Positions 1-8,205 of a stretch of 13,497 bases of DNA are shown here, in pieces. Position numbers and translations under genes: made by a program. Position 1 is the first letter of the stretch; every line of letters starts with the position of its first letter. The DNA lies in NCBI GenBank assembly GCA_964629345.1, contig CAZVSG010000059.1:1-13497 (forward strand), given 5' to 3'. The notes under the pieces are model-generated. The model was not told the origin of the DNA. It saw nothing but the letters and a program-made list of their open reading frames with translations, and ran no database searches. Source of the stretch: UBA6115 sp964629345 (GTDB taxonomy: Bacteria > Bacillota > Clostridia > Christensenellales > Aristaeellaceae).

Positions 1-728
1 GAATACTCATCATCCTCCCCGAAGCCCAGAGAGCGTGCTGTCTCCCGGATGTCCGCGACGCCGGTGACGATATGACCCAGCAGCAGGCCCGGCTTTGAAT
101 ACTCCGTCACGCTGCCCAGCTTGCTGGCGATCATCTCTTCAAGCTTGCCCAGATCATGCACGATGACCCCGGCCAGAAGCAGATCCTGGTCCAGATAGGG
201 GTAGCAGGCGCAGATGGCTTTCGCGGCGCCCAGCATATCCGTCAGGTGATGCAGAAGCCCGCTTCGCTCTGCGTGGTGCATGCTCTGCGCGGCCGGGTAA
301 TACTGGATCTTCTCCTCAGCCCTCCGGATGAGTTCACCCGTGATCGCCTTCAGGACAGGGTTCTGCATCCCGGAGAGGATTTCCATGATCTCTCCGAACA
401 TCTCTTCAGACGGACGGGGCGCGGCGGGAACGAGCTGGGAAAGGTCGACCGCGTCGCCTTCCTCGGTGCCCCGCATGCGTTCGACCTTCATCTGCAGGCG
501 GTTGTTATACTCCGTGACCAGGGCGCGGATCTTCAGCACTGTTCCTGGCGGGGGAGGGGTCTCGTCGCTGTTCCAGACCTTGGCGTTGATGTCCTGCGAT
601 GCGTCGGCAAAGGTGATGTCCAAATAAGGATCGCCGTTTTTATTGAACCGCTTCTCAGCGGACTTGACGATCAGAAATCCTTCAAACCGCTGGTCCTTGA
701 CAAGCTGGCAGACTTTAGTCTGATTCAT
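1..728 (-). CDS. yhaM: 3'-5' exoribonuclease YhaM family protein (OB-fold + HD domain), 3' end outside window
   Basis: The reading frame starts at an ATG (728-726) and stays open to the window edge, giving 242 residues of a protein whose family is usually a little over 310 residues. Residues about 1-88 look like an OB-fold nucleic-acid-binding domain. Residues about 145-242 carry an HD phosphohydrolase domain with HH (151-152), HHLTDM (160-165), VHDLGK (190-195, the HD metal pair H191/D192) and GHI (218-220). This OB-HD order is the hallmark of YhaM, a cytoplasmic 3'-5' exoribonuclease of Bacillota that trims RNA ends. The start overlaps the dnaB 3' end by 14 nt and is preceded by AGGAG about 7 nt upstream, inside dnaB, so it is the last visible gene of the dnaB operon and probably translationally coupled. 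The family call rests on domain order and motifs; the C-terminus and any terminator lie outside the window. Confidence 0.88.
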   Translation of the reverse strand, partial: MNQTKVCQLVKDQRFEGFLIVKSAEKRFNKNGDPYLDITFADASQDINAKVWNSDETPPPPGTVLKIRALVTEYNNRLQMKVERMRGTEEGDAVDLSQLVPAAPRPSEEMFGEIMEILSGMQNPVLKAITGELIRRAEEKIQYYPAAQSMHHAERSGLLHHLTDMLGAAKAICACYPYLDQDLLLAGVIVHDLGKLEEMIASKLGSVTEYSKPGLLLGHIVTGVADIRETARSLGFGEDDEY

Positions 729-2085
729 GGTACGCTCCTGTGGGTTCATATCGGTTCTCAAACAGGGTGAACTCCTCCTTCCACGTGAGGGGAACGGTTG
801 CCAGCGGGCCGTTGCGCTGCTTTGCGATGATGACCTCCGCCTCGCTGGGATCGTTGTTCTCCTTCTCATAATAATAGGGCCGGTGGAGGAACATGACCAC
901 GTCCGCGTCCTGTTCGATGGAACCGGAGTCGCGCAGGTCGCTGAGCACGGGCCTGATGCTGCCCCCCCTGCGCATGACGTTGGCGCGGGACAGCTGGGCG
1001 CAGGCCAGGAGGGGGACCTTCAGTTCCAGCGCGATGCCCTTCAGTTTTCTGGAGATCTCGCTGACCTCAAGCTGGCGGTTCTCCGTCCTGCCGTCCGCGC
1101 TCATCAGCTGCATATAGTCGACCACGATCAGATCCAGCCCGCGCTCCGTCATCAGCCTGCGGCAGCGGCTTCTCAGCTGGGTCGGGGTGAGGGAGGAGCT
1201 GTCATCCAGGTAGACTTTGGTCTCCGACAGCGGGCCGAGGGCCGCAGACAGGCGCTCCCAGTCCTTGGGGGTCAGGACGCCTGAGCGGATGGACTGCATA
1301 TTGATCCGGGCATCGCCGCACAGGATGCGCAGGGCGATCTGCTCCTTGGGCATTTCAAGGCTGAAGATCGCGACGGACTTGCCGTACTTTGCGGCATAGG
1401 CGGCGATGTTCATGGCAAAGCTGGTCTTGCCCATGCTGGGGCGCGCACCGACCAGGACCAGTTCGCCCGCGTGAAGGCCGGTCAGCAGTTTGTCCAGCAG
1501 GATAAAGCCTGTCGGTACACCGGCGATCTTGCCTTTGTTGCGGACCAGTTCTTCGATCTGCGCAAGCGTCCTCTTCATGACCTCACGGATGGGGGTCAGC
1601 TGCTGGGTACCCGTGCGCTTCATGACGATGTCAAAGATTTCCTTCTCCGCGAACAGAAGCGTCTCATCCAGGCCAAGCTGCTCCTCGAAGCAGACACGGC
1701 TGATGTTGTTGGAAGCGGCGATGAGCTTTCGAAGCGTCGACTTTTCCAGCACGATCTCGATATAGTGGCGCAGATAGGCCGTGGTGGGAACGGAACGGAT
1801 GAGTTGGATAAGGTAGTCCGTGCCGCCGATGCCGTCCAGCGCGCCTGTTCTTGACAGTTCCGTGTCCATCGTGACCAGGTCAACGCTCCTGGCCTGGGTA
1901 AACAGCTGCGACATCGCGCGATGGATCACGGCGTGCTGCGGGTGATAATAATCCTCCGGCTGCAGGGTCTCCATCACCAGCATCAGGGATGCGGGATCCT
2001 GAAGGCCCGCGCCCAACACGGCGCGCTCCGCCTCCATGCTCTGGGGCAGCACGCGGACCGGATCACCAGCGCTGTATGACGTCAT
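715..2085 (-). CDS. dnaB: Replicative DNA helicase DnaB
   Basis: This 456-residue protein is a normal-length hexameric replicative helicase (called DnaC in Bacillus) that unwinds DNA ahead of the fork and binds DnaG primase. Residues about 12-115 form the N-terminal DnaB domain (PQSMEAERAVLGA near the start). A linker helix follows, then the RecA-like C-terminal motor with Walker A GARPSMGKT (213-221, K220/T221), Walker B ending at D323 (VVDYMQL), the sensor region ACAQLSR (361-367), LSDLRDSGSIEQDAD (381-395) and the KQRNG element (422-426) that carries the trans-acting arginine. No intein or break is seen. The ATG at 2085 has AGGAG 7 nt upstream. It lies 35 nt after rplI, the classic rplI-dnaB pair, and its last 14 nt overlap the start of yhaM. 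Confidence 0.97.
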   Translation of the reverse strand: MTSYSAGDPVRVLPQSMEAERAVLGAGLQDPASLMLVMETLQPEDYYHPQHAVIHRAMSQLFTQARSVDLVTMDTELSRTGALDGIGGTDYLIQLIRSVPTTAYLRHYIEIVLEKSTLRKLIAASNNISRVCFEEQLGLDETLLFAEKEIFDIVMKRTGTQQLTPIREVMKRTLAQIEELVRNKGKIAGVPTGFILLDKLLTGLHAGELVLVGARPSMGKTSFAMNIAAYAAKYGKSVAIFSLEMPKEQIALRILCGDARINMQSIRSGVLTPKDWERLSAALGPLSETKVYLDDSSSLTPTQLRSRCRRLMTERGLDLIVVDYMQLMSADGRTENRQLEVSEISRKLKGIALELKVPLLACAQLSRANVMRRGGSIRPVLSDLRDSGSIEQDADVVMFLHRPYYYEKENNDPSEAEVIIAKQRNGPLATVPLTWKEEFTLFENRYEPTGAYHESD

Positions 2086-2120
2086 CGCTTGCTCCTGTTC
2101 CTGTCTCTATCAGCCTTCCC

Positions 2121-2570
2121 TCAATGGATGGCCTGAACCCTTACCGTCATCTGGATCTTGACGCCGGCGTAAAGGGACACGGTGACCTCGCTGTCGCCGA
2201 CCGTGCGGATCGGCTCCGCCAACTCGATCCTGCGCTTGTCCAGAACGATCCCATGCTGGGCGTTCAGGGCATCCGCGATCTCCTGCCCGGTCACGCTGCC
2301 GTACAGCCGGCCTTTTTCACCGCATTTGGCCTGAAGAAGGATCACCTTGTCCTTCAGGCTTGCGGCGAGGGCTTCCGCTTCCTGCCGGCGGGCCATTTCC
2401 CTGGCGCGCTCCTGTTCATCGCGGCGCTCCACCTCGCGCACAGCCGCCGGGGTCGCCTCCATCGCCCATTTCTTTGGGAAGAGAAAGTTGCGCGCGTAGC
2501 CGTCGGATACGTTGATGATCTGGTTTCTCTTTCCGGTGCCCTGAATGTCTTGCAGCAGGATGACTTTCAT
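2121..2570 (-). CDS. rplI: 50S ribosomal protein bL9
   Basis: The 149-residue product matches bL9, a two-domain protein bound at the base of the L1 stalk of the large ribosomal subunit that helps keep the reading frame. The N-domain begins MKVILLQDIQGTGKRNQ and contains the conserved VSDGYARNFLFPKKWA (21-36). A long charged connecting helix (about 42-75) leads to the C-domain with the CGEKGRLYGSVT motif. The frame remains open 75 nt further upstream, but that would add 25 residues unlike any bL9 N-terminus and run back into the preceding gene. The ATG at 2570 is preceded by AAAGGAG 7 nt upstream, directly after the stop of the DUF2232 gene, which fixes the start. It is co-transcribed with the YybS-like gene (13 nt upstream) and dnaB (35 nt downstream). 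Confidence 0.97.
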   Translation of the reverse strand: MKVILLQDIQGTGKRNQIINVSDGYARNFLFPKKWAMEATPAAVREVERRDEQERAREMARRQEAEALAASLKDKVILLQAKCGEKGRLYGSVTGQEIADALNAQHGIVLDKRRIELAEPIRTVGDSEVTVSLYAGVKIQMTVRVQAIH

Positions 2571-2583
2571 ACGCTTCTCCTTT

Positions 2584-3648
2584 TCAGGTTTGGTCAGGTT
2601 GCGGGGAATTGGCCCTGAGCTTTCTCGGATCAGCCGCCTGGTCATAGATGCCCATCACCATGGCGACGGGAGGAAGGATGGCAAACAGCAGAAGGTGCAG
2701 CACCACGCGGAGCCAGGGCTTCATGCCGCGCGCTTTGAGGCGGTAATCGATCAGGGAGATCCCCTGGACGGCATAGATGGAGAAGAAGACGTTGTACATC
2801 ATCTGCCCCGCGACGACCAGTACGAGATTGCTGGACAGCAGGGTGATCACGTAGCCCGCGGCCAGGACCAGCAGCCGTTTCCCATACTGCTTCGGGATGT
2901 GCCAGAGGGAGAAGGGCGTCGTGAGCAATTCCGGACAGGTCTTCCGTTTTTGCCCCAGATGGACCGCAAAACCGAGGCCAAGGGTCGCCAGGCTGATGCT
3001 GTAGGTGGTCAGCATCCCCGGCATCAGGGACGCGGCAAGCGAGCTAATGCGGGCCCTGATCCCCTTGTAAAACTCCTGTACGACCTCTGGCAGAAAGGAC
3101 CATTCTGTCCCAGCGCCTTGGATCACCTGGGCTCCCGATTCCTGCCCGCTGGAGATCAGGCCGCTTCTCCAAAGGGCATACAGCAGGCTGTCCCGCTCCG
3201 GCATCCGGTCTAGCCCGTCGATCGCCGCCTGGGCAAGCGCGCCGTACAGGTTGCCGCCTGTCTTTTGCTGAAAGATCACGAACAGCGCGACGGAACTGAG
3301 GATAAATGCCGCAAGGACGATCCTGGCCGTTTTGATCAAGGGCAGGCGCATCTCAAGGCAGACCAGAAAAGCCAGCAGCACCGGCAGCAGATAGGCCAGC
3401 AGCCACAGGCCCGCCGTGCCGTACACCCTGACCGCCGCGGCCATGATCAGCATGACGGACAGCAGGGAGGGCAGGATGCCGCCGAGGGACGCGGTGAGCA
3501 GCAGCAGAAAGGGAAACAGGATCATGCCAAAACCAAGGTACGTCAACGCCGGCAAAGCGCCGGCCTGCAGCAGCCAGACGGCGGCGCCGGCAAGCGCGAG
3601 CATAATGAGGGACCGCTTCGGGTCGACCAGATACCTCAAATCCCGCAT
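2584..3648 (-). CDS. yybS: YybS-like DUF2232 polytopic membrane protein
   Basis: This 354-residue, strongly hydrophobic protein has roughly eight or nine predicted membrane segments, at about residues 12-29, 37-58, 60-78, 80-99, 107-126, 208-231, 258-281, 284-300 and 313-334. A polar, probably extracytoplasmic stretch lies at about 128-205. The layout, the C-terminal pattern of a last helix followed by GIYDQAADPRK, and the position just ahead of rplI-dnaB all match the DUF2232/YybS family of Bacillota. YybS has no established biochemical role. In Bacillus the next gene is gdpP (c-di-AMP phosphodiesterase), but here rplI follows directly. The ATG at 3648 has a purine-rich GAGGCAGGG immediately upstream, and a strong promoter lies about 45-75 nt upstream. 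The assignment rests on topology and neighbours rather than on a catalytic motif. Confidence 0.8.
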   Translation of the reverse strand: MRDLRYLVDPKRSLIMLALAGAAVWLLQAGALPALTYLGFGMILFPFLLLLTASLGGILPSLLSVMLIMAAAVRVYGTAGLWLLAYLLPVLLAFLVCLEMRLPLIKTARIVLAAFILSSVALFVIFQQKTGGNLYGALAQAAIDGLDRMPERDSLLYALWRSGLISSGQESGAQVIQGAGTEWSFLPEVVQEFYKGIRARISSLAASLMPGMLTTYSISLATLGLGFAVHLGQKRKTCPELLTTPFSLWHIPKQYGKRLLVLAAGYVITLLSSNLVLVVAGQMMYNVFFSIYAVQGISLIDYRLKARGMKPWLRVVLHLLLFAILPPVAMVMGIYDQAADPRKLRANSPQPDQT

Positions 3649-3693
3649 CCCTGCCTCATTTCCATTTGTCCGTGAAGTGTTTGCCCTGACGGT

Positions 3694-3722
3694 ATTCTAC
3701 CGACCCTGCCTGAAGGTGTCAA
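3694..3722 (-). promoter_or_regulatory. Sigma-A promoter for yybS-rplI-dnaB-yhaM
   Basis: Read on the minus strand there is TTGACA (3722-3717, six of six), a 17-nt spacer, then TAGAAT (3699-3694, five of six). The predicted start is near 3687, giving a leader of about 40 nt before the yybS ATG at 3648. It lies just past the parC stop (3739), and no terminator hairpin separates the two. The operon downstream can therefore be transcribed both from here and by read-through from parEC. Confidence 0.72.
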
Positions 3723-3738
3723 CAACGGCGGCCCCTGT

Positions 3739-6177
3739 CTACAGGATGAGGTCCGTCACAACGTCATCCATCACCGCCAGCAGATACGGTTTGCCGCGGT
3801 CGGTGAGTTTCTGCTGGGCGATCTCCTCGCTGCCGAGGGTCACAAGCTGGCCCAGGGACGTCCGCACCGTGAAGGAACGCGGCAGGCTGATCACGGCGCT
3901 GGCGGCGATACAGCTTCCATTGCCGGCGTTTTTATTGAAATAGAAGGAACGGACGCCTTTCCCAGCCCGGCGCTGCAGGTCGATCATACTGGTCGGAACG
4001 CGCTTCATATAGCCCCGCTCGCTGATGAGCAGCAGGGATTCGCCGTTCTGGATGCCCCCGGAAGAAAGCAGCGCGTCAAACGGGTTCAGCTTGATCCCGC
4101 GCACGCCCCGCGTGACCCTTCCGGTGCAGGGGACCTCGCTTTCCTGGAAGCGGATGAGCAGACCCTCCTTGCTCAGGCAATAGAGGTCGTCCTGGGGGCG
4201 CGGGGAGAAGACGCTGACCAGTTCATCGCCTTTGGACAGCAGAATGGCCGTAACCTTCCCGCGGCGGACGGCATATTCCAAAAGCGCAGTCCGCTTGACC
4301 ATGCCCTGCCTTGTGAAGAAGAACAGGTCCGGAAGGCTTTCCAGCCCGTCAGAGGGCAGGTCGATCACGGATACGCAGGTTTCGCCGTCCTCAAGGCCGC
4401 TGAGGATCCCCGCCAGCACTGTGCCCCGGTCTTTGGGCCTGATCAGCTCGTCAAGCCCGTTGACCGGGACCTGATAGCAGTTCCCGATCTGCGTAAAGAA
4501 GAGCAGCGTGTGATCTGTCATGGTATTGAACGTGACCAGGGGCATGTCCGTGGGGCTGGACGGCAGTTCCATCCGATCAAACACGCGCTTGTGCATGCGC
4601 TTCAGCTGACCGCCGCGGGTCATGAGCACCATGGTCTCCTCAGGCACGGGCGCTTCGCTTTGCAGCACTTTGGCCGCCTCTTCCTCGTCAGGCTCCGCGA
4701 TCTGTGTGCGGCGCGGGTCTCCGAATTTTTCCGCGACTTCCTTAATTTCATTCCTGATGACTTTCATCAGCTTTGCTTCGCTGCCCAGGATGGCCTCCAG
4801 CTGCCCGATCAGTTTAACGACGCTGTCATACTCGTTCCGGAGCGCCAGGATCTCAAGGCCTGTCAGGCGCTGGAGCCGCAGGTCCAGGATCGCCTGCGCC
4901 TGGGCGTCGCTGAAGGAAAAGCGTGCGATGAGCCTCTCCTTCGCTTCCTTCCCGTTCCCTGAAGAACGGATGAGCGCGATGACCTCGTCCAGGTGGTCGA
5001 CCGCGGTGATCAGGCCTTCCAGGATGTGCAGCTTCGCCTTCGCCTGATCCAGGTCATAACGGGTGCGGCGGGTGACGACTTCCTTCTGGTGCGCGATGTA
5101 GTGTCTGAGCGCTTCGATGAGGCCCATCTGCACGGGTTTTCCGCCCGCGATAGCAACCAGGTTCACGCCGAAGGTCACCTGCAGGTCGCTGTAGCGATAC
5201 AGGTACGCCAGCACTGTGAGCGGATCCGCTTCCTTTTTCAGCTCGATCACCGCGCGAAGGCCGGTCCTGTCCGATTCGTCCCGGATGTCCTGGATGCATC
5301 CCAGGGCGGCCTTGCGCTCCTCAGACAGCTTCAGGATCTTCTCCAGCATCTGTGCCTTGTTGACCTGGTAGGGGATCTCCGTGATGCACAGGAGGTGCCG
5401 TCCGACCCTGCCCTCCTCGACGGTCACTTTTGCCCGCAGGATCAGTTTTCCCCGCCCTGTCCGGTAGGCGGTTTCGATCTCGCCGTTATCGATGAGGATG
5501 CCTCCGGTCGGAAAATCCGGGGCGGGCATGATCCGCATCAGTTCGCCAAGATCTGTATCCGGATCATCGATCAGCCGGATAACGGCACTGCAAGCCTCGG
5601 CCAGGTTATGCGGCGGGATGTTGGTGGCAAGGCCCACCGCAATGCCGGAAGCGCCGTTGACCAAAAGATTCGGGTACCGGGCAGGCAGCAGGTCCGGTTC
5701 CTTGAGCGTGTCGTCAAAGTTCAGCCGGAAGGGAACGGTGTCCTTTTGGATATCCCGGAGCATTTCCAGCGCCAGCGGGGACATGCGCGCCTCGGTGTAG
5801 CGCATCGCGGCCGCGGTGTCCCCGTAGATGGAGCCGAAATTGCCGTGTCCGTCCACCAGCATGGCGCGCATGGAAAAGGGCTGGGCCAGGCGGACCAGCG
5901 CGTCATATACGGAGGTATCCCCGTGCGGATGGTACTTGCCCAGGCAGTCGCCGACAATGCGGGCGCATTTGCGGTGCGGTTTGTCGGGGGAGAGGGACAG
6001 CTCCATCATGGTATACAGGATGCGGCGCTGAACGGGTTTCAGCCCGTCCTCCACCCGGGGGATGGCGCGTTCGAGGATGACGTGCTCCGCGTAGGGCATC
6101 ATGCTCCTGTCCAGCACTTCTTCAAGGGAAGCCTGGATGACCTGGTCCAAACGCTCCTGAAAATCCTTTTTGCGCAT
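3739..6177 (-). CDS. parC: Type IIA topoisomerase subunit A, probably topoisomerase IV ParC (GyrA family)
   Basis: This 812-residue protein is the DNA breakage-reunion subunit; with the ParE-type subunit encoded just upstream it passes one duplex through another using ATP. The winged-helix and tower core carries DGLKPVQRRIL (44-54), the quinolone-contact region HPHGDTSVYD (83-92) and the catalytic pair R126-Y127 in AAAMRYTEA. The coiled arm includes QAILDLRLQRLTGLE, and the beta-pinwheel C-domain starts near residue 500. I favour ParC over GyrA for three reasons: the KPVQRR sequence, the lack of a QRRGGKG GyrA box at the first pinwheel blade, and an end (MDDVVTDLIL) like Gram-positive ParC. 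However, a GyrA-box-like QRRAGKG occurs late, at 735-741, so GyrA-type activity is not excluded. Position 88 is Thr where many relatives have Ser; D92 is conserved. The ATG at 6177 has GAGGAG 5 nt upstream, overlapping the parE stop; the gap is 8 nt. Confidence 0.88.
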   Translation of the reverse strand: MRKKDFQERLDQVIQASLEEVLDRSMMPYAEHVILERAIPRVEDGLKPVQRRILYTMMELSLSPDKPHRKCARIVGDCLGKYHPHGDTSVYDALVRLAQPFSMRAMLVDGHGNFGSIYGDTAAAMRYTEARMSPLALEMLRDIQKDTVPFRLNFDDTLKEPDLLPARYPNLLVNGASGIAVGLATNIPPHNLAEACSAVIRLIDDPDTDLGELMRIMPAPDFPTGGILIDNGEIETAYRTGRGKLILRAKVTVEEGRVGRHLLCITEIPYQVNKAQMLEKILKLSEERKAALGCIQDIRDESDRTGLRAVIELKKEADPLTVLAYLYRYSDLQVTFGVNLVAIAGGKPVQMGLIEALRHYIAHQKEVVTRRTRYDLDQAKAKLHILEGLITAVDHLDEVIALIRSSGNGKEAKERLIARFSFSDAQAQAILDLRLQRLTGLEILALRNEYDSVVKLIGQLEAILGSEAKLMKVIRNEIKEVAEKFGDPRRTQIAEPDEEEAAKVLQSEAPVPEETMVLMTRGGQLKRMHKRVFDRMELPSSPTDMPLVTFNTMTDHTLLFFTQIGNCYQVPVNGLDELIRPKDRGTVLAGILSGLEDGETCVSVIDLPSDGLESLPDLFFFTRQGMVKRTALLEYAVRRGKVTAILLSKGDELVSVFSPRPQDDLYCLSKEGLLIRFQESEVPCTGRVTRGVRGIKLNPFDALLSSGGIQNGESLLLISERGYMKRVPTSMIDLQRRAGKGVRSFYFNKNAGNGSCIAASAVISLPRSFTVRTSLGQLVTLGSEEIAQQKLTDRGKPYLLAVMDDVVTDLIL

Positions 6178-6185
6178 ACTGCTCC

Positions 6186-8141
6186 TCAGCGCTGCCTGGA
6201 CATGAACAGATCCGGCTTGTTGAAGTTGGCGTGCTCGCTGATGTAGTCCCGGCGGGGCTCCACCTTTTCGCCCATCAGGACGGTGATCAGCCGGTCAGAC
6301 TCGGCGACGTCCTCGATGGTCACCTGCATCAGCCTGCGGTTGGCCGGATCCATGGTCGTCTGCCATAGCTGCTCCGGGTTCATCTCGCCCAATCCCTTAT
6401 ACCGCTGAAGGGTGTAGTTCTTCCCTTTTGGAAGCAGCTGGCTGAGTTCCCTGTCGTCATAGGCGTAGATGTCCCTGCCGCCGGTTTTGATGAGGTACAG
6501 CGGCGGCATGCCGATGAACACGTGGCCTTCCGAAATGAGTTCCCTCATGTAGCGGTAGAAGAAGGTCAGGAGAATCGCCCGGATGTGCGCGCCGTCCTGG
6601 TCGGCGTCCGAGAGGATGATCACCTTGTTGTACTTGAGGGAGGACAGGTTGAAATCCTGATCGATGCTCGTGCCCAGCGCCGTGATGATGGAGCGGAACT
6701 CCTCGTTTGCCAGGACCTGGTCGATGCGCTTTTTCTCCGCGTTCAGCGGTTTGCCGCGAAGCGGGAGGATGGCCTGAAAACGCCTGTCCCGCCCCTGTTT
6801 CGCGCTTCCGCCGGCGCTGTCGCCTTCCACGATGAACAGCTCGTTTTCCAAAGGATCCCGCCCGGTGCAGCAGGACAGCTTGCCCACCAGCGGCGCGGCC
6901 TCCCGCCCGCTCTTTGCCCCCGCCACGTCGCGGGCCTTGCGCGCAGCCTCGCGCACCCGGGCGGACTTCAATGATTTTTCAATGATCTTCTGCGCGACCG
7001 CCGCGTTCCTCAGATCCTCCAGGTACTCGCTGATCTTCTGCAGCGTGATCGCCTCAACGATCGGTCTGACCTCCGTATTCCCGAGGCGGCCCTTGGTCTG
7101 GCCCTCAAACTGCGGGTTCATGACCTTTACCGTCAGCACGGCGGTCATGCCCTCCCTGTAGTCCTCGCCCGAGAGGTTGTTGTCCTTTTCCTTGAGCGCG
7201 TTGATCTTTCTGGCATAATCGTTGAACGCTTTGGTGAGGGCTGCCCTGAAACCCACCTCGTGCGTGCCGCCTTCCCCGGTGGGGATGTTGTTGACGTAGG
7301 AAAAGAGGGATTCCGTATAGGAGTCGGTGAACTGGATCGCGGCGGACATCATCAGCCCGTCCCTGGTTCCTTCCAGCATGACGATGCCGTCGTGAAGGGC
7401 CGTCTTCTCCGCGTTGAGGAAGCCGACGTAATCCGCGATCCCGCCGTCGTACTGAAACACGCGGGGCTGGTTGTGCGGCGCTTCGGCGCGCTCATCCGTG
7501 AAGGTGATCTTCAGTCCCTTATTCAGATAGGCCAGCTCCCTGAGCCTCCTCATCACAAGCTCGCCGTTGAAGCTTGTATCCTCAAAGATGTCGTCATCCG
7601 GCAGGAAGCAGACCAGAGTCCCGCGCTTGCGCGTATTGCCGACGCGCTCAAGCCCGGTCACCGGGTGACCCGGCAGCACCTTTCCCGTCGTTTTATCCCT
7701 GACGGTCTCAAAGCGCATCCGCCAGTGGGTCCAGTCACGGAAACTTTCCACCACCATCCATTTGCTCAGCGCGTTGACCACCGACGCACCGACGCCGTGC
7801 AGGCCGCCGGAATAGCTGTAGTTCTGGTGATCGAACTTGCCCCCGGCGTGGAGCTTGGTATAGATCACCTCGATCCCGGAGATCTTCAGCACCGGATGAG
7901 GGTCAGCCGGCACGCCGCGGCCGTTGTCCCAAACGCTGGCGGAGCCGTCCCTGTGCAGGGTGACGGACACTTCCGTGGCGAAATCGTTGGACGCCTCGTC
8001 AATGGCGTTGTCGACGATCTCCCACAGCAGGTGATGCAGCCCGCGCTGGCCGGTCGAACCGATGTACATACCGGGGCGCAGCCTGACCGCGCTGAGTTCG
8101 TCAAGGACCCGAATGTTTTCTGAGGTGTAATTCTGTGCCAT
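6186..8141 (-). CDS. parE: Type IIA topoisomerase subunit B, probably topoisomerase IV ParE (GyrB family)
   Basis: This 651-residue ATPase subunit pairs with the adjacent ParC-like protein. The GHKL ATP-binding domain shows EIVDNAIDEA (41-50), DNGRG (72-76) and the lid motif GGLHGVG (112-118). The transducer follows, with TGEGGTHE (288-295) and NPQFEGQTKGRLGN (342-355). The TOPRIM domain has EGDSAGG (439-445, E439) and DADQDG (512-517, D512/D514), then QRYKGLGEMNPEQLW. Details such as VREAARKARD, DADQDGAH and the ending EKVEPRRDYISEHANF resemble Gram-positive ParE more than GyrB, and neither dnaA nor recF is nearby as would be usual for gyrB. The frame is open far upstream through the N-run, but the true start is the ATG at 8141: it gives the expected MAQNYTSENIRVLDELSAVR start and has AAGGAG 7 nt upstream. 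Confidence 0.9.
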   Translation of the reverse strand: MAQNYTSENIRVLDELSAVRLRPGMYIGSTGQRGLHHLLWEIVDNAIDEASNDFATEVSVTLHRDGSASVWDNGRGVPADPHPVLKISGIEVIYTKLHAGGKFDHQNYSYSGGLHGVGASVVNALSKWMVVESFRDWTHWRMRFETVRDKTTGKVLPGHPVTGLERVGNTRKRGTLVCFLPDDDIFEDTSFNGELVMRRLRELAYLNKGLKITFTDERAEAPHNQPRVFQYDGGIADYVGFLNAEKTALHDGIVMLEGTRDGLMMSAAIQFTDSYTESLFSYVNNIPTGEGGTHEVGFRAALTKAFNDYARKINALKEKDNNLSGEDYREGMTAVLTVKVMNPQFEGQTKGRLGNTEVRPIVEAITLQKISEYLEDLRNAAVAQKIIEKSLKSARVREAARKARDVAGAKSGREAAPLVGKLSCCTGRDPLENELFIVEGDSAGGSAKQGRDRRFQAILPLRGKPLNAEKKRIDQVLANEEFRSIITALGTSIDQDFNLSSLKYNKVIILSDADQDGAHIRAILLTFFYRYMRELISEGHVFIGMPPLYLIKTGGRDIYAYDDRELSQLLPKGKNYTLQRYKGLGEMNPEQLWQTTMDPANRRLMQVTIEDVAESDRLITVLMGEKVEPRRDYISEHANFNKPDLFMSRQR

Positions 8142-8162
8142 CAGGCGCTCCTTGCAGATTTT

Positions 8163-8186
8163 CGGCCGGCTGAAACAGGCCGGCCG
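8163..8186 (-). other. GC-rich hairpin in the parE leader
   Basis: A perfect 8-bp inverted repeat (CGGCCGGC / GCCGGCCG) with an 8-nt loop lies between the predicted parE transcription start (about 8199) and the parE ribosome binding site. No U-tract follows on either strand, so it is not an evident terminator. It may stabilise the 5' end of the mRNA or act as a protein-binding dyad; no specific role can be read from the sequence. Confidence 0.5.
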
Positions 8187-8205
8187 CAGCGGATGATCCG
8201 AAAAA

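Noticed and set aside
156..770. 204-codon plus-strand frame opposite yhaM
   Set aside because: The minus-strand frame encodes OB-fold and HD motifs; the plus-strand frame does not resemble any protein and reads into the dnaB end.
4993..6246. 417-codon open frame on the plus strand opposite parC
   Set aside because: Same cause: antisense shadow of a well-supported topoisomerase gene, low-complexity composition, no family resemblance.
8163..8186. GC hairpin upstream of parE as a terminator
   Set aside because: No U-tract follows on either strand, and it lies in the leader just downstream of a good promoter.
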